Of a stretch of DNA of 64,000 nucleotides, positions 16,936 through 25,596 are shown piece by piece (within the stretch, counting starts at the first letter, position 1; every line of letters begins with the position of its first letter). Below the pieces are notes generated by a model that saw only the letters and a list, made by a program, of their open reading frames with translations, was not told where the DNA came from and searched no databases. The DNA is from Phytoactinopolyspora mesophila (lineage in GTDB: Bacteria; Actinomycetota; Actinomycetes; Jiangellales; Jiangellaceae). The stretch covers positions 462,443 to 526,442 of the forward strand of contig NZ_WLZY01000004.1 of the NCBI RefSeq assembly GCF_010122465.1, given 5' to 3'. The translations under genes and the position numbers were made by a program.

Positions 16936-16949
16936 ATGGTCTAGACCAT
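16936..16949. promoter_or_regulatory. DasR-responsive element (dre)-like palindrome
   Basis: ATGGTCTAGACCAT is a perfect 14-bp palindrome that contains the TGGTCTAGACCA core of the dre consensus known from Streptomyces (ACTGGTCTAGACCACT). It lies 26 bases upstream of the ATG of a secreted M23 peptidase. No DasR gene is in the window. Confidence 0.75.
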
Positions 16950-16975
16950 CCTAGCCCCGAGGATTGGACAAGCCC

Positions 16976-17926
16976 ATGAGACACCGCATCACGGGCCGGT
17001 TCGCGGTCGTGGCCGCGACCGCGCTCGCCGCGACCATCCTGACGCCGGTCGGGCCCGCCGCGGCAGACGAGTTCAGTGTCGTCGTCGAGGCCACGGACTC
17101 CGATCGGTTCACCGCGAGTGAGAACTGGGAAACCTCGTCGTGGTCCGATCAGCGTTACGGCGACGAGTATTACTTCGCCGACCCCGACACCAGCGCCAGC
17201 GACGCGGCCTGGTACTCGGCCGACATCCCCGAGACCGGCACGTATCGCGTCGAGGTCTGGTACCCGGCCAACGCCGGATACAACAACCGGACACCGTTCG
17301 TTGTCGCGACCGCTGACGGCAACCAGACCGTGCACGTCAACCAGCGCAGCAATGGCGGACAGTGGGTGAACCTGGGCGTCTTCCAGCTCGCCTCTGGCAA
17401 TGACGACGTGGTGGCGGTGAGCCGTTGGACCACGGGAGACGGGTACGTGATCGCCGACGCGATCCGGATCAGCGAAGCGCCCGACGGTGGCAGTGACGAG
17501 TGGTCTTTGCCAGTACCGGACGACTTCTTCCCCCGCTCGGAGTACGAGCGGACCCACCACACCTACCCGGCCATCGATCTGCGGACCCCGACCGGCACGC
17601 CTGCCCGTGCGGTTCGCGCAGGCACCGTCACCAGGATCGACGACGGCAGCTGCGGGCTGGGCATGAGCCTGGCCGGCACCGACGGCGCCACGTATAACTA
17701 CTGCCATTTCTCGGCGTGGTCGGTCCCGAGCGGGACCACCGTCGTGCCTGGCCAGCAGATCGGTCTGACGGGCAACACCGGGACGTCCACCGGACCGCAC
17801 CTGCACCTGCAGATCCGCACACCTGACGGCGCGCTCCGGTGCCCGCAGAATCTACTCCTCGCGATCTACGACGGCGTTACCCCGCCGGCGGCGAACACCT
17901 TGCCCACCAGCGGCTGCACACACTGA
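16976..17926 (+). CDS. secreted M23 peptidase with golvesin-like domain
   Basis: A 316-residue exported protein. ATG 16976 opens a signal peptide (MRHRITGRFAVVAATALAAT, cleavage near GPAAADE); a TTG at 16964 is also in frame. Residues about 35-165 resemble the golvesin C-terminal/carbohydrate-binding β-sandwich (WYSADIPETGTYRVEVWYPA, YVIADAIRI). Residues about 185-305 form an M23 (LytM) domain with zinc-ligand motifs HTYPAIDLRTPTGTPARAV and GPHLHLQIRTP. It probably cleaves peptidoglycan cross-bridges. The dre-like palindrome links it to N-acetylglucosamine signalling (inference). A strong terminator follows. Confidence 0.88.
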   Translation: MRHRITGRFAVVAATALAATILTPVGPAAADEFSVVVEATDSDRFTASENWETSSWSDQRYGDEYYFADPDTSASDAAWYSADIPETGTYRVEVWYPANAGYNNRTPFVVATADGNQTVHVNQRSNGGQWVNLGVFQLASGNDDVVAVSRWTTGDGYVIADAIRISEAPDGGSDEWSLPVPDDFFPRSEYERTHHTYPAIDLRTPTGTPARAVRAGTVTRIDDGSCGLGMSLAGTDGATYNYCHFSAWSVPSGTTVVPGQQIGLTGNTGTSTGPHLHLQIRTPDGALRCPQNLLLAIYDGVTPPAANTLPTSGCTH

Positions 17927-17936
17927 CGAGTTGCCA

Positions 17937-17973
17937 GGCGCGGAGCCGGGACCAGGTCTACCGGCTCCGCGCC
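17937..17973 (+). terminator. intrinsic terminator-like hairpin after the M23 gene
   Basis: Perfect 13-bp GC-rich stem (GGCGCGGAGCCGG / CCGGCTCCGCGCC) with an 11-base loop, 11 bases past the stop codon; no U-run, as is common in high-GC actinobacteria. Confidence 0.75.
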
Positions 17974-18028
17974 ACGGCCAGGTAGCCCAGGACGGGTAAA
18001 ACCGCTGGTACAAGCCTTGTCCCGCCGG

Positions 18029-18048
18029 TTCTTAGGTTGCTCTTAAAC
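18029..18048 (+). promoter_or_regulatory. candidate response-regulator box upstream of the two-component genes
   Basis: TTCTTAGGTTGCTCTTAAAC holds two direct TCTTA half-sites 11 bases apart, the spacing expected for OmpR/PhoB-family dimers. Sixteen of 20 bases match a box at 20193-20212 in front of the downstream lipoprotein/ABC-transporter genes. Confidence 0.6.
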
Positions 18049-18068
18049 GAAACGCGCACACTGAACCT

Positions 18069-18755
18069 GTGCGAGTCCTCGTGGTGGACGACGAGCCGGT
18101 GCTGCTGGAGTCACTGGCTCGATCGTTGCGATTCGAAGGCTACGAGGTAGTCACGGCCGGAAACGGTGCCGAGGCACTGGAGCAGCTGCCCGCCATGCGT
18201 CCCGACGTGCTGGTGCTCGACGTGATGATGCCGCGGCTGGACGGCATCGAAGTATGCCGCCGCATCCGTGATGCCGGTGACCGCACCCCCGTATTGATGC
18301 TGACCGCCCGGGACGCCGTGCGGGATCGAGTGCGCGGGCTCGACGTGGGCGCCGACGATTATCTGGTGAAACCGTTCGCACACGAGGAGCTGCTGGCCAG
18401 GCTGCGAGCCATGCTCCGGCGAGTTGGAAGCACCGCCGACGAACGCCCGCTGGTGGTGGGTGACCTGCACATGGATCCGAAGCGCTGGCACGTGGTGCGC
18501 GGCGAGCGTCAGCTCACCCTGACCCGGACGGAATTCGGTGTGCTCGAGCTGCTGATGCGACACCCGGGACAGGTTCTAACCAGGGCGCAACTGTACGAGA
18601 ACGTGTGGGGGGCGAACCTCGACGGCTCGACGAACTCCGTCGACGTGTACGTCGGATACCTGCGCAAGAAGCTCGAAGCGAACGGCGAGCCACGGATGCT
18701 GCACACGGTGCGTGGGGTGGGTTTCGTGCTGCGGCCCCCCGAGCGGGAAACATGA
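18069..18755 (+). CDS. OmpR/PhoB-family response regulator
   Basis: A 228-residue response regulator. The receiver domain has VLVVDDEPVLLESLARSLRF (acidic pair), VLVLDVMMPRLDGIEV with the phospho-Asp near residue 52, LMLTARDAV, and DDYLVKPFAHEELLARLRAM (conserved Lys). The C-terminal winged helix reads LTRTEFGVLELLMRHPGQVL and NSVDVYVGYLRKKLEANGEP. The start is GTG 18069. The stop overlaps the kinase ATG (ATGA). The MprA/TcrA-like group is the closest by eye. It probably regulates itself and the following operon through the shared 20-bp box. Confidence 0.93.
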   Translation: MRVLVVDDEPVLLESLARSLRFEGYEVVTAGNGAEALEQLPAMRPDVLVLDVMMPRLDGIEVCRRIRDAGDRTPVLMLTARDAVRDRVRGLDVGADDYLVKPFAHEELLARLRAMLRRVGSTADERPLVVGDLHMDPKRWHVVRGERQLTLTRTEFGVLELLMRHPGQVLTRAQLYENVWGANLDGSTNSVDVYVGYLRKKLEANGEPRMLHTVRGVGFVLRPPERET

Positions 18756-20164
18756 CGCTGCGCACCCGCCTGGTGTTGCTGGCCTCCGCCGCTGTGGCTC
18801 TCGCGGTCCTGGCCGCGTCGGTGGCTGCGTGGTTCCTCATCCGTGGCACGCTGATGGACGAGGTCGACCAGCGGCTGCTGGAGCGGACACCAAGCCTCGA
18901 CCGGATAGCTGACGGGACCGTCCGGATCTCGGAAGAGCCAGCTGCTGGGGAGATCGAGGAGATCGAGAAGGTCGAGGGTGGGCCTCTCATGCTGCTTCAG
19001 GGCCAGCCCATCGGCGTTCAGCGGGTCGCACCGGACGGCACCGTATTGACCGCGGCGCCGCCAGGGGACCTACCGCTTGACCTCCACCCGGATGAGCGCG
19101 GGATCGTCGACGGCGAGACCGGAGACCCGCTGTTGTGGACCGCGACGGTCGACGGCGCGTCATACCGGGTCATGAGCGCGCCGCTCGACGACGAGTCCTT
19201 CTTGCGCCTGGTGCATCCGCTCGAGGATGTGGAGAACGCGCTGACCCGGATGGCCTGGCTGCTGGTAGGTGTGGCGGGTGTTGGTGTCGCGATCGCCGGC
19301 GGTGCTGGTTGGGTGATCGTACGAGCTGGCCTTCGTCCGGTCGACCGCCTCACCGAGGCGGCGGAACAGGTCGCCGCTACCAACGACCTCGCGCATCGGA
19401 TCGACACAGTGGGCCACAAGCGAGATGAGGTCGCCCGGCTGGCGCGTTCGGTGAACACCATGCTGGCGGCTTTGGACGATGCCCGGACCGAGCAGCGGCA
19501 ACTGGTGGAGAACGCCGGACACGAGCTACGGACGCCACTCGCCACGCTACGCAACGACATCGGTGTTCTCATCCGGGCTGAGCAGCATCCCGAGCGTGAG
19601 CTCGACGCCAAGGACCGCGCGGACCTGCTACGCGATCTCGATCTCGAAGCGGCGGCGCTCTCCGACATGGTCGCCGAACTCGTCGACTTGGCACGCGGTG
19701 AAGTCGAGCCCGAGCCGCTGCTGGAAACCGACCTGCGTGCGCTGGTCGACAGGGCGATCGCCCGCACTCGCCGGATCGATCCACGGGCGACGATCGACAT
19801 CCGGGGAGCGAGCTTCGAAGCCACCGTCCGCCCGGCGATGCTCGAACGGGCGATCGCCAACCTCCTGCGCAACGCCGTCCAGGTCAGCGATGACGCCGGT
19901 CTGGTTGAGGTAAACCTCGCCGAGTGCGACGGGTGGGCGACGGTGCGCGTGCTCGACCGCGGACCGGGCATTGCCGAGCACGACCTGCCAAGGCTGTTCG
20001 AGCGGTTCTACCGTGGCGACAGCGCGCGTGGGCGGCATGGCTCCGGGCTGGGACTGGCGATCGTCGCCCAAGCCGCGGAGCAGCACGGCGGGAGCGCCGA
20101 TGCGGCCAACCGCGATGGCGGCGGCGCCGTGTTCACTCTGCGGATTCCGGCACGTCAGGGCTAA
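18752..20164 (+). CDS. membrane sensor histidine kinase
   Basis: A 470-residue kinase from ATG 18752, which overlaps the response-regulator stop. TM1 (LRTRLVLLASAAVALAVLAA), an extracellular sensor of about 130 residues with no recognised fold, TM2 (MAWLLVGVAGVGVAIAGGAG), HAMP, and HisKA with the phospho-His in NAGHELRTPLATLRND (about residue 256). The HATPase_c domain has NLLRNAVQVSDDAG (N box), DRGPGIAEHDLPRLFERFYR and GSGLGLAIVAQ. Cognate to the preceding regulator. The neighbouring lipoprotein and efflux genes suggest an envelope or antimicrobial cue. Confidence 0.93.
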   Translation: MTLRTRLVLLASAAVALAVLAASVAAWFLIRGTLMDEVDQRLLERTPSLDRIADGTVRISEEPAAGEIEEIEKVEGGPLMLLQGQPIGVQRVAPDGTVLTAAPPGDLPLDLHPDERGIVDGETGDPLLWTATVDGASYRVMSAPLDDESFLRLVHPLEDVENALTRMAWLLVGVAGVGVAIAGGAGWVIVRAGLRPVDRLTEAAEQVAATNDLAHRIDTVGHKRDEVARLARSVNTMLAALDDARTEQRQLVENAGHELRTPLATLRNDIGVLIRAEQHPERELDAKDRADLLRDLDLEAAALSDMVAELVDLARGEVEPEPLLETDLRALVDRAIARTRRIDPRATIDIRGASFEATVRPAMLERAIANLLRNAVQVSDDAGLVEVNLAECDGWATVRVLDRGPGIAEHDLPRLFERFYRGDSARGRHGSGLGLAIVAQAAEQHGGSADAANRDGGGAVFTLRIPARQG

Positions 20165-20192
20165 GAGGCAGGGCAGCCTCCTGGTGTCGTGA

Positions 20193-20212
20193 TTCTCAGG
20201 TAGCTCATAAAG
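20193..20212 (+). promoter_or_regulatory. candidate response-regulator box upstream of the lipoprotein/ABC operon
   Basis: TTCTCAGGTAGCTCATAAAG aligns without gaps to the box at 18029-18048 (16 of 20 identical). It lies 142 bases upstream of the lipoprotein ATG and supports joint control of both transcription units. Confidence 0.6.
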
Positions 20213-20354
20213 AAGTTCTAAAGACGCTTAATGGCTGACTGGAAGCGTAGAGGACGACGGAGGGCCCCGGAGATCCCTGCCGCGTCCGCCGGGGTCATCG
20301 GGAGCCCCTCCGTCGCTAAGTCACCGAAATCAACTCGTCCCCGGGAGGACGATC

Positions 20355-20978
20355 ATGACGAATCTACGATTGCGAAGCTGCGTGCCGGCAGGGATCTCAC
20401 AGCGGGGCCGAACCGGGCCAGTGCTTGGATTGCTCGTCACGGCCGCGCTGACCACGACGCTGGCCGCCTGCGGATCCGATGACGCGGGCGGCGACAGTTC
20501 GGCGTCTGCTGCCGGCGAAGGCGCGGAGGCGAGCGAAGAGCAGCTGATCCTCGGCTTCTACCAATGCCTACGCGATAACGGGCTCGACGTGGCCGATCCA
20601 GATCTGGAAGGCAGCGGTCCGCAGGCAGGCGGTGGACCGCCAGGCATCGATACCAACGATCCGGCCGCGATGGAGGTTGTGGAGCTGTGCCGGGACGCCG
20701 TTCTGGGCGATGTCGAAGGACCGATGCAATTCGGTGATGGAGCGGGCGGGAACATGGCCGACACGTCGTCGCTGATCGAGTTCGTCAGCTGTATTCGTGA
20801 CCAGGGCATCGATATGCCAGACCCGAGTTCTGACGGACGGCTGGCCATGCCCGACAACGTCGATCCGCAATCCAACGAGTTCCAGGCAGCGGTTCAGGAG
20901 TGCTCGGAGCATCTGGATGGCGGCGGCATCAGGATGGGTGAACCCGGGGGCGGCGGGGTCGCGGGCCGTGGGAACTGA
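20355..20978 (+). CDS. secreted lipoprotein of unknown function
   Basis: A 207-residue exported lipoprotein: a long n-region, hydrophobic VLGLLVTAALTTTLAACG with a lipobox (LAAC), then a Ser/Gly/Glu-rich linker. The body has regularly spaced cysteines (FYQCLRDNGLDVADPD, VELCRD, VSCIRDQGIDMPDP, VQECSEHL): two repeats of a C-x-R-x-x-G-x-D-x-x-D-P pattern, likely two small disulfide-bonded domains. GGGAGGA precedes ATG 20355. It heads the adaptor-ABC operon and may be a periplasmic partner of the transporter (inference). Confidence 0.8.
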   Translation: MTNLRLRSCVPAGISQRGRTGPVLGLLVTAALTTTLAACGSDDAGGDSSASAAGEGAEASEEQLILGFYQCLRDNGLDVADPDLEGSGPQAGGGPPGIDTNDPAAMEVVELCRDAVLGDVEGPMQFGDGAGGNMADTSSLIEFVSCIRDQGIDMPDPSSDGRLAMPDNVDPQSNEFQAAVQECSEHLDGGGIRMGEPGGGGVAGRGN

Positions 20979-21013
20979 CCGGCCGACAGGCGAGCGGAGA
21001 GCGGTGATTCGAC

Positions 21014-22138
21014 ATGACTGACCAGGCAACGGAGATCGACGCGGAGATCGACGAACCACATCGCCGTCCTCGCCGGTCCCGCCTGCTATGGCTGGGTCTC
21101 GGCGTGCTGGCGGTGGCCGGCGCGGGTACGGGCTACTGGTATACCACTCAGGACGAGGCGGCGGACGCCACGAGCCAGGAGGCGGATCGGGCGGTCGCGA
21201 CGGCGGAGGTTGGCCGGGACACGATCTCGGACACTCGGAGCTTCGACGGGACGCTGGGCCACGGCGAGGCGTTCACCGTGGTCACCGCCGGGCAAGGCGT
21301 CATCACCGGCATTGTTGACCAGGGCACCGAGGTCGAACGCGGCACCGAGTTGTTCCGGTTGGACCAGCAACCAGTCGTCGCCCTGCACGGAGCGGTCCCG
21401 ATGTACCGCGATCTGCGGCCCGGAGCCGTGGGTGCCGACGTCGAGCAACTCATCTCGAACCTGACCGAGCTCGGCTACGCCGATTGCGAAGCCGAAGACG
21501 AGTTCACGTGGTGCGTCGAGGTAGCCGTCCAGGAATGGCAGGAAGACATCGGCGCCGACGAGACCGGTCTGGTGGCGCAGACCGATGTGGTGTTCGTTGC
21601 CGACGGCGGCCGGGTCGACACCATCCACACCGGCGTCGGCGGTGTCGTCAGCCAGGGGTCGCCGGTATTGGACCTCACCGGCTCCGACCACATTGTCAGT
21701 CTCGACGTGGACGTGCGAGACCGTGACCTCCTCGCCGTGGATACCGCCGTCGCGGTTCGCCTGCCGGGTGGAGACGAGGTCGACGGCCAGGTGAGCGCGG
21801 CCAACGTCGTTCCGACGGGTTCAGGAGGGGACGGCTCCGAGGGCTCCGAGGATGCCGTCGCTCGCGTCGAGATCACCCTGGACGAAGCGGTGGACGAGGC
21901 TCTGCTTGGTTCCCCCGCGGACGTGATCATCGAGGTCGACGAGCGCGTCGACGTGCTCACCGTCCCCGTGATCGCCTTGCTGGCACTACCAGGGGGTGGT
22001 CACGGCGTCGAGGTGGTAGCCGACGACGGCACTACCGACCTTGTTCCGGTGGAGACCGGGCTGTTCGCTGGCGGCCACGTCGAGGTCACCGGCGACGGCA
22101 TCGACGAAGGCACCGTCGTACAGGTGGCGGGCCGATGA
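21014..22138 (+). CDS. membrane-fusion (HlyD-like) adaptor with peptidoglycan-binding domain
   Basis: A 374-residue adaptor of the MacA/HlyD type found next to actinobacterial MacB-like transporters. A cytoplasmic Arg-rich start precedes one TM (RSRLLWLGLGVLAVAGAGTG); then ITGIVDQGTEVERGTELFRL (lipoyl-like half-motif) and a peptidoglycan-binding_1 domain around residues 130-185 (YRDLRPGAVGADVEQLISNL, VAVQEWQEDIGADETG). The β-barrel part follows (VDVRDRDLLAVDTAVAVRLP), and near the C-terminus DVLTVPVIALLALPGGG. Stop overlaps the ABC ATPase start (ATGA). Confidence 0.87.
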   Translation: MTDQATEIDAEIDEPHRRPRRSRLLWLGLGVLAVAGAGTGYWYTTQDEAADATSQEADRAVATAEVGRDTISDTRSFDGTLGHGEAFTVVTAGQGVITGIVDQGTEVERGTELFRLDQQPVVALHGAVPMYRDLRPGAVGADVEQLISNLTELGYADCEAEDEFTWCVEVAVQEWQEDIGADETGLVAQTDVVFVADGGRVDTIHTGVGGVVSQGSPVLDLTGSDHIVSLDVDVRDRDLLAVDTAVAVRLPGGDEVDGQVSAANVVPTGSGGDGSEGSEDAVARVEITLDEAVDEALLGSPADVIIEVDERVDVLTVPVIALLALPGGGHGVEVVADDGTTDLVPVETGLFAGGHVEVTGDGIDEGTVVQVAGR

Positions 22139-22875
22139 ACGAGGCGGTTGTACATCTGGAGGTGGTCTCACGGGTCTATCCGGGCAACCCGCCGGTGCGA
22201 GCGCTGGACCGGGTCAACCTGACCATTCGCGCCGGAGAAATGGTCGGCATTGTCGGGCCTTCGGGGTCGGGCAAGTCCACCATGCTGAACATTCTCGGTA
22301 CGCTCGACCGGGCCGACGCCGGCGCCGTGCACATTGACGGGCATGACATCGCGACCCTCTCCGACCGGCAGCTCTCAGCTTTGAGGGCACACCGGATCGG
22401 GTTCGTTTTCCAGCAGTTCTTCCTCTCTCCTGGTGTCACTGCCCTGGACAACGTCGCCGATGGGATCCTGTACACCGGGTTGTCTCTGCGCAAACGCCGG
22501 ATCCGGGCACGTCGCACTCTGGAACGGGTCGGGCTCGGAGACCGGGCCCACCATCGGCCTCATGAGTTGTCGGGCGGACAGAAACAACGCGTGGCCGTAG
22601 CCCGCGCTCTGGTCGGGAAGCCAGCGATCCTGCTCGCGGATGAGCCGACCGGAGCGTTGGATTCGGCATCTGGGGCGGCGGTCATCAAGCTCCTTCACGA
22701 GCTGCACGATGCCGGCACCACCATCGTCGTCATCACCCATGATCACGGCATTGCCCGAGAACTACCGCGACAGGTCCACATCCTCGACGGCCGAATCGAA
22801 TCCGACGAGCGGGCTTATGGTGGACCCCGCGGGTCGAGATACCACCATGGCGCACCGAGGAAGGTGGGCCGGTGA
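22135..22875 (+). CDS. MacB-type ABC transporter ATP-binding protein
   Basis: A 246-residue ATPase. Walker A GPSGSGKSTML, Q-loop VFQQFF, signature LSGGQKQRVAVARALVG, Walker B ILLADEPTGALD, and switch His VITHDH are all intact. It is of the LolD/MacB class, which drives mechanotransmission rather than import. It overlaps by four bases with both neighbours (adaptor and permease), so the three are translationally coupled. Confidence 0.93.
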   Translation: MNEAVVHLEVVSRVYPGNPPVRALDRVNLTIRAGEMVGIVGPSGSGKSTMLNILGTLDRADAGAVHIDGHDIATLSDRQLSALRAHRIGFVFQQFFLSPGVTALDNVADGILYTGLSLRKRRIRARRTLERVGLGDRAHHRPHELSGGQKQRVAVARALVGKPAILLADEPTGALDSASGAAVIKLLHELHDAGTTIVVITHDHGIARELPRQVHILDGRIESDERAYGGPRGSRYHHGAPRKVGR

Positions 22876-24080
22876 TGATCACTCCCAAGCCTGCCCCTCC
22901 GCACATGCGCCCAGCTGACACCCTGCGGGTGGCCTTCTCGGGGCTGCGGACGCGACCCCTGCGCGCGGTGCTATCCGCGCTGGGGATCGCGGTCGGCATC
23001 GCGGCGATGGTCGCCGTCGTCGGGATCTCGGCCAGCAGCCAGGAGCAGGTCAATCAGCAACTGCGTGAGCTGGGTACTGACATGCTCACCGTCCAGGCGG
23101 GGACCTCCTTCAGGAGTGATGAAGCCAAGCTGCCCGAAGACAGCGTCGACATGGTTTCCCGGATCGAGCAGGTCGCAGCGGTCAGCGCAATCGGCACGGT
23201 CAATGACGCTGCCGTCTACCGCAACGAGCTCATCGACCCGAACCAGACGAACGCGCTCGCCGTCTATGCTGCTCACACGGATTTGCTCGCTGCGGTCAGC
23301 GGCACTCTCGACGAGGGGCGATGGCTCGACGATGCCTTGGCCGCCTACCCCGCCGTGGTGCTCGGTGCCACCGCTGCCGAGCTGCTGGGTATCACCAGGA
23401 CCGACGGCAGCGTCGAGGTGTGGCTCGGCGGCCACTGGTTCACCGTCGTCGGGATCCTTGATCCGACACCCCTGGCGCCTGAACTGGACATGTCGGCCAT
23501 GATCGGCTGGCCTGTGGCCCAAGAGTTGCTCGGGTTCGACGGTTCACCCACCACCGTCTACGAACGGTCCCATGAGTCCGACGTCGACGATATCCGCGCA
23601 CTCCTGCCCGCCACCGTCAACCCGGCCAATCCCGAAGAGGTGGCCGTCAGCCGTCCGTCGGATGCGCTCGCCGCTCAGGTCGCCGTGGACGAGACGCTGA
23701 CGACACTGCTGCTTGCCCTCGGGGGTGTCGCTCTTCTCGTCGGAGGAATAGGAGTAGCGAACACCATGGTCATCGCCGTTCTGGAGCGCCGCTCGGAAGT
23801 GGGTCTGCGTCGAGCCCTCGGCGCCACCCGCGCCCACGTCCGGCGCCAGTTCCTGGGTGAGTCGATCCTGCTCGCGGGTCTCGGCGGGATCGGGGGCGCG
23901 GTGCTGGGTGGTGTCGTCACGGCGGCGTTCGCCTATAGCCGCGGCTGGTCTCTCGCTCTTCCGATCTGGGTCCTCGGGGGCGCAGCCGGCGCCACCGTCC
24001 TCGTGGGCGCGCTGGCCGGCGTCTATCCAGCGGCCCGAGCTGCCCGGATGCCGCCCACCGCAGCCTTGGCCTCAGCCTGA
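22872..24080 (+). CDS. MacB/FtsX-type ABC permease
   Basis: A 402-residue permease with one N-terminal TM (RAVLSALGIAVGIAAMVAVV), a periplasmic MacB-type domain of about 220 residues (SASSQEQVNQQLRELGTDML onward) and three C-terminal TMs (LALGGVALLVGGIGVANTMV, ILLAGLGGIGGAVLGGVVTA, VLGGAAGATVLVGALAGVYP). LERRSEVGLRRALGATRAHV is the FtsX-family coupling segment. The likely role is export or extraction of a peptide, lipid or antibiotic; the substrate is unknown. Confidence 0.92.
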   Translation: MMITPKPAPPHMRPADTLRVAFSGLRTRPLRAVLSALGIAVGIAAMVAVVGISASSQEQVNQQLRELGTDMLTVQAGTSFRSDEAKLPEDSVDMVSRIEQVAAVSAIGTVNDAAVYRNELIDPNQTNALAVYAAHTDLLAAVSGTLDEGRWLDDALAAYPAVVLGATAAELLGITRTDGSVEVWLGGHWFTVVGILDPTPLAPELDMSAMIGWPVAQELLGFDGSPTTVYERSHESDVDDIRALLPATVNPANPEEVAVSRPSDALAAQVAVDETLTTLLLALGGVALLVGGIGVANTMVIAVLERRSEVGLRRALGATRAHVRRQFLGESILLAGLGGIGGAVLGGVVTAAFAYSRGWSLALPIWVLGGAAGATVLVGALAGVYPAARAARMPPTAALASA

Positions 24081-24152
24081 GCGCGGTCTCCTTTGGGAGA
24101 GCTGATTCAGGGTGCGCTGGTGTGATGTCCGGCGGGCTCATAGCGTTGCGGT

Positions 24153-25475
24153 ATGGGCCCGCCAGGCACGCTGCCGTTCCTCGGGGACCTCATCGCGTTC
24201 GGCTCCGATCGGCTCGGCTATCTGTCGCGTGTCGCCGACCGCGACGGTGACGTGGCCCGGATCCGCCTGGGACCGTACCAGTGCTGGCTGGTGACACATC
24301 CCGACGATGTCAAGGCTGTGCTTGTTGATCACACCGATCGGTTTCGTAAAGGACCGGTGCTTCAGCGGGCTCGTTTCGTCCTGGGCGACGGACTTCTGAC
24401 GGCGGAAGGCGAGGTTCATCGGCGGCACCGCAAGCTGGTGCAACCGGCGTTCCACCCGCAGCGGATCGGCGGTTATGCCGAGACGATGATCGCCCGCGCC
24501 GCGGACACGTCGGGGCACTGGGTGCCGGGCGTCCCGCTGGATCTCCACGCGGAGACGGTGCGCCTGACGCTGGCCTCCGCGGGATCCGCGCTGCTGGGCG
24601 CCGATGTCGGCGATGACGACGTGCGTACGGTGGAGGCCGCGATAGCCGATCTGATCAGTGCGTACAAGCTGGCGTTCGTACCCTTCGGCTGGAAGTTGGA
24701 GCGAGTCCCAGTCGGCCCGATCCGGCAGCTGCGTCGTGGCCGGGAGAAGCTGTACAGCGTCGTCGACCACGTCATCGAGGCGCGTAAGTCCACGCCTGCA
24801 GATGCGGGAGACCTCCTCTCTTCGTTGGTCCATCCAGTCGACGGTGAACAGCTGTCCGATGACGAGATCCGCGACCACGCGACCACACTTCTGCTGGCCG
24901 GACACGAGACGACCGCAAATGCGCTCGCCTTCGCCTTCCACCTTCTGGCTTACCACCCAGCCGTCGAGTGCCGGGTACAAGACGAGATCGACAGCGTCCT
25001 GGACAAGGATGTCCCCGATCCGGACGATGCCGACCGCCTGCCGTTGTGCCAGGCGGTGATCTCCGAGTCGCTGCGGCTGTATCCGCCGTCGTGGATGATG
25101 GCCAGGCAGGCACTGCGAGAGCTTCGGCTGGGTGACCACGTTGTCCGAGCCGGAGACTTGGTCTTGCTGTCGCAATGGCTCGTGCATCGTGATCCGCGCT
25201 GGTGGCCGGACCCGGAGATGTTCAGGCCGGATCGGTGGCTCGACGGCAGTTCCAAGCAGCGACCCCGGTGGTCGTACTTTCCGTTCGGCGCTGGGGTGCG
25301 CCGCTGTATCGGAGCAGAGTTCGCCTCGACCGAAGGTGTCCTGGCTCTCGCCACGATCGCACGCCGGTGGCGGCTCCGGCCGGTGCCGGAACGTCGCCTG
25401 GTACTGGATCCGTTGATCACCCTTCGCCCGCGTGACGGGTTGTGGCTGCGTCCACAGCTTCGACGTCCGCGCTGA
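24153..25475 (+). CDS. cytochrome P450
   Basis: A 440-residue soluble P450. Conserved elements are the I-helix LLAGHETTANALAFAF, K-helix ESLRLYPPSW (E-x-x-R), WRPDPEMF-like meander (MFRPDRWLDG), and the heme loop FPFGAGVRRCIGAEFA with the axial Cys. By its long helix region and FxPDRW it is closer to the CYP102/CYP4-like class B enzymes than to typical short actinobacterial P450s. No ferredoxin or reductase gene is adjacent. The full-length antisense open frame on the other strand is a GC-bias shadow. Confidence 0.92.
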   Translation: MGPPGTLPFLGDLIAFGSDRLGYLSRVADRDGDVARIRLGPYQCWLVTHPDDVKAVLVDHTDRFRKGPVLQRARFVLGDGLLTAEGEVHRRHRKLVQPAFHPQRIGGYAETMIARAADTSGHWVPGVPLDLHAETVRLTLASAGSALLGADVGDDDVRTVEAAIADLISAYKLAFVPFGWKLERVPVGPIRQLRRGREKLYSVVDHVIEARKSTPADAGDLLSSLVHPVDGEQLSDDEIRDHATTLLLAGHETTANALAFAFHLLAYHPAVECRVQDEIDSVLDKDVPDPDDADRLPLCQAVISESLRLYPPSWMMARQALRELRLGDHVVRAGDLVLLSQWLVHRDPRWWPDPEMFRPDRWLDGSSKQRPRWSYFPFGAGVRRCIGAEFASTEGVLALATIARRWRLRPVPERRLVLDPLITLRPRDGLWLRPQLRRPR

Positions 25476-25534
25476 GCCCACGCGCGTGTATGGATGTCAA
25501 GAAGACTCGGGTCCGTGAGCTGGCTCGGCTGTGC

Positions 25535-25565
25535 GGGCGGTGGGTCCGCGCCGGACCCACCGCCC
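25535..25565. terminator. bidirectional terminator-like hairpin
   Basis: Perfect 14-bp stem (GGGCGGTGGGTCCG / CGGACCCACCGCCC) with a 3-base loop between the convergent P450 and tandem-ABM genes. Confidence 0.75.
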
Positions 25566-25596
25566 CTGGCCGGGTGCGAGTCTGTTCTGCGTCGCC

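Noticed and set aside
16910..17806. 298-codon minus-strand frame opposite the M23 peptidase
   Set aside because: It lies antisense to a protein with signal peptide and intact zinc motifs, and has no similarity of its own.
24138..25481. 447-codon open frame on the minus strand opposite the P450
   Set aside because: The plus strand encodes a complete P450 with all motifs; the antisense frame has no family features and reflects high third-position GC.
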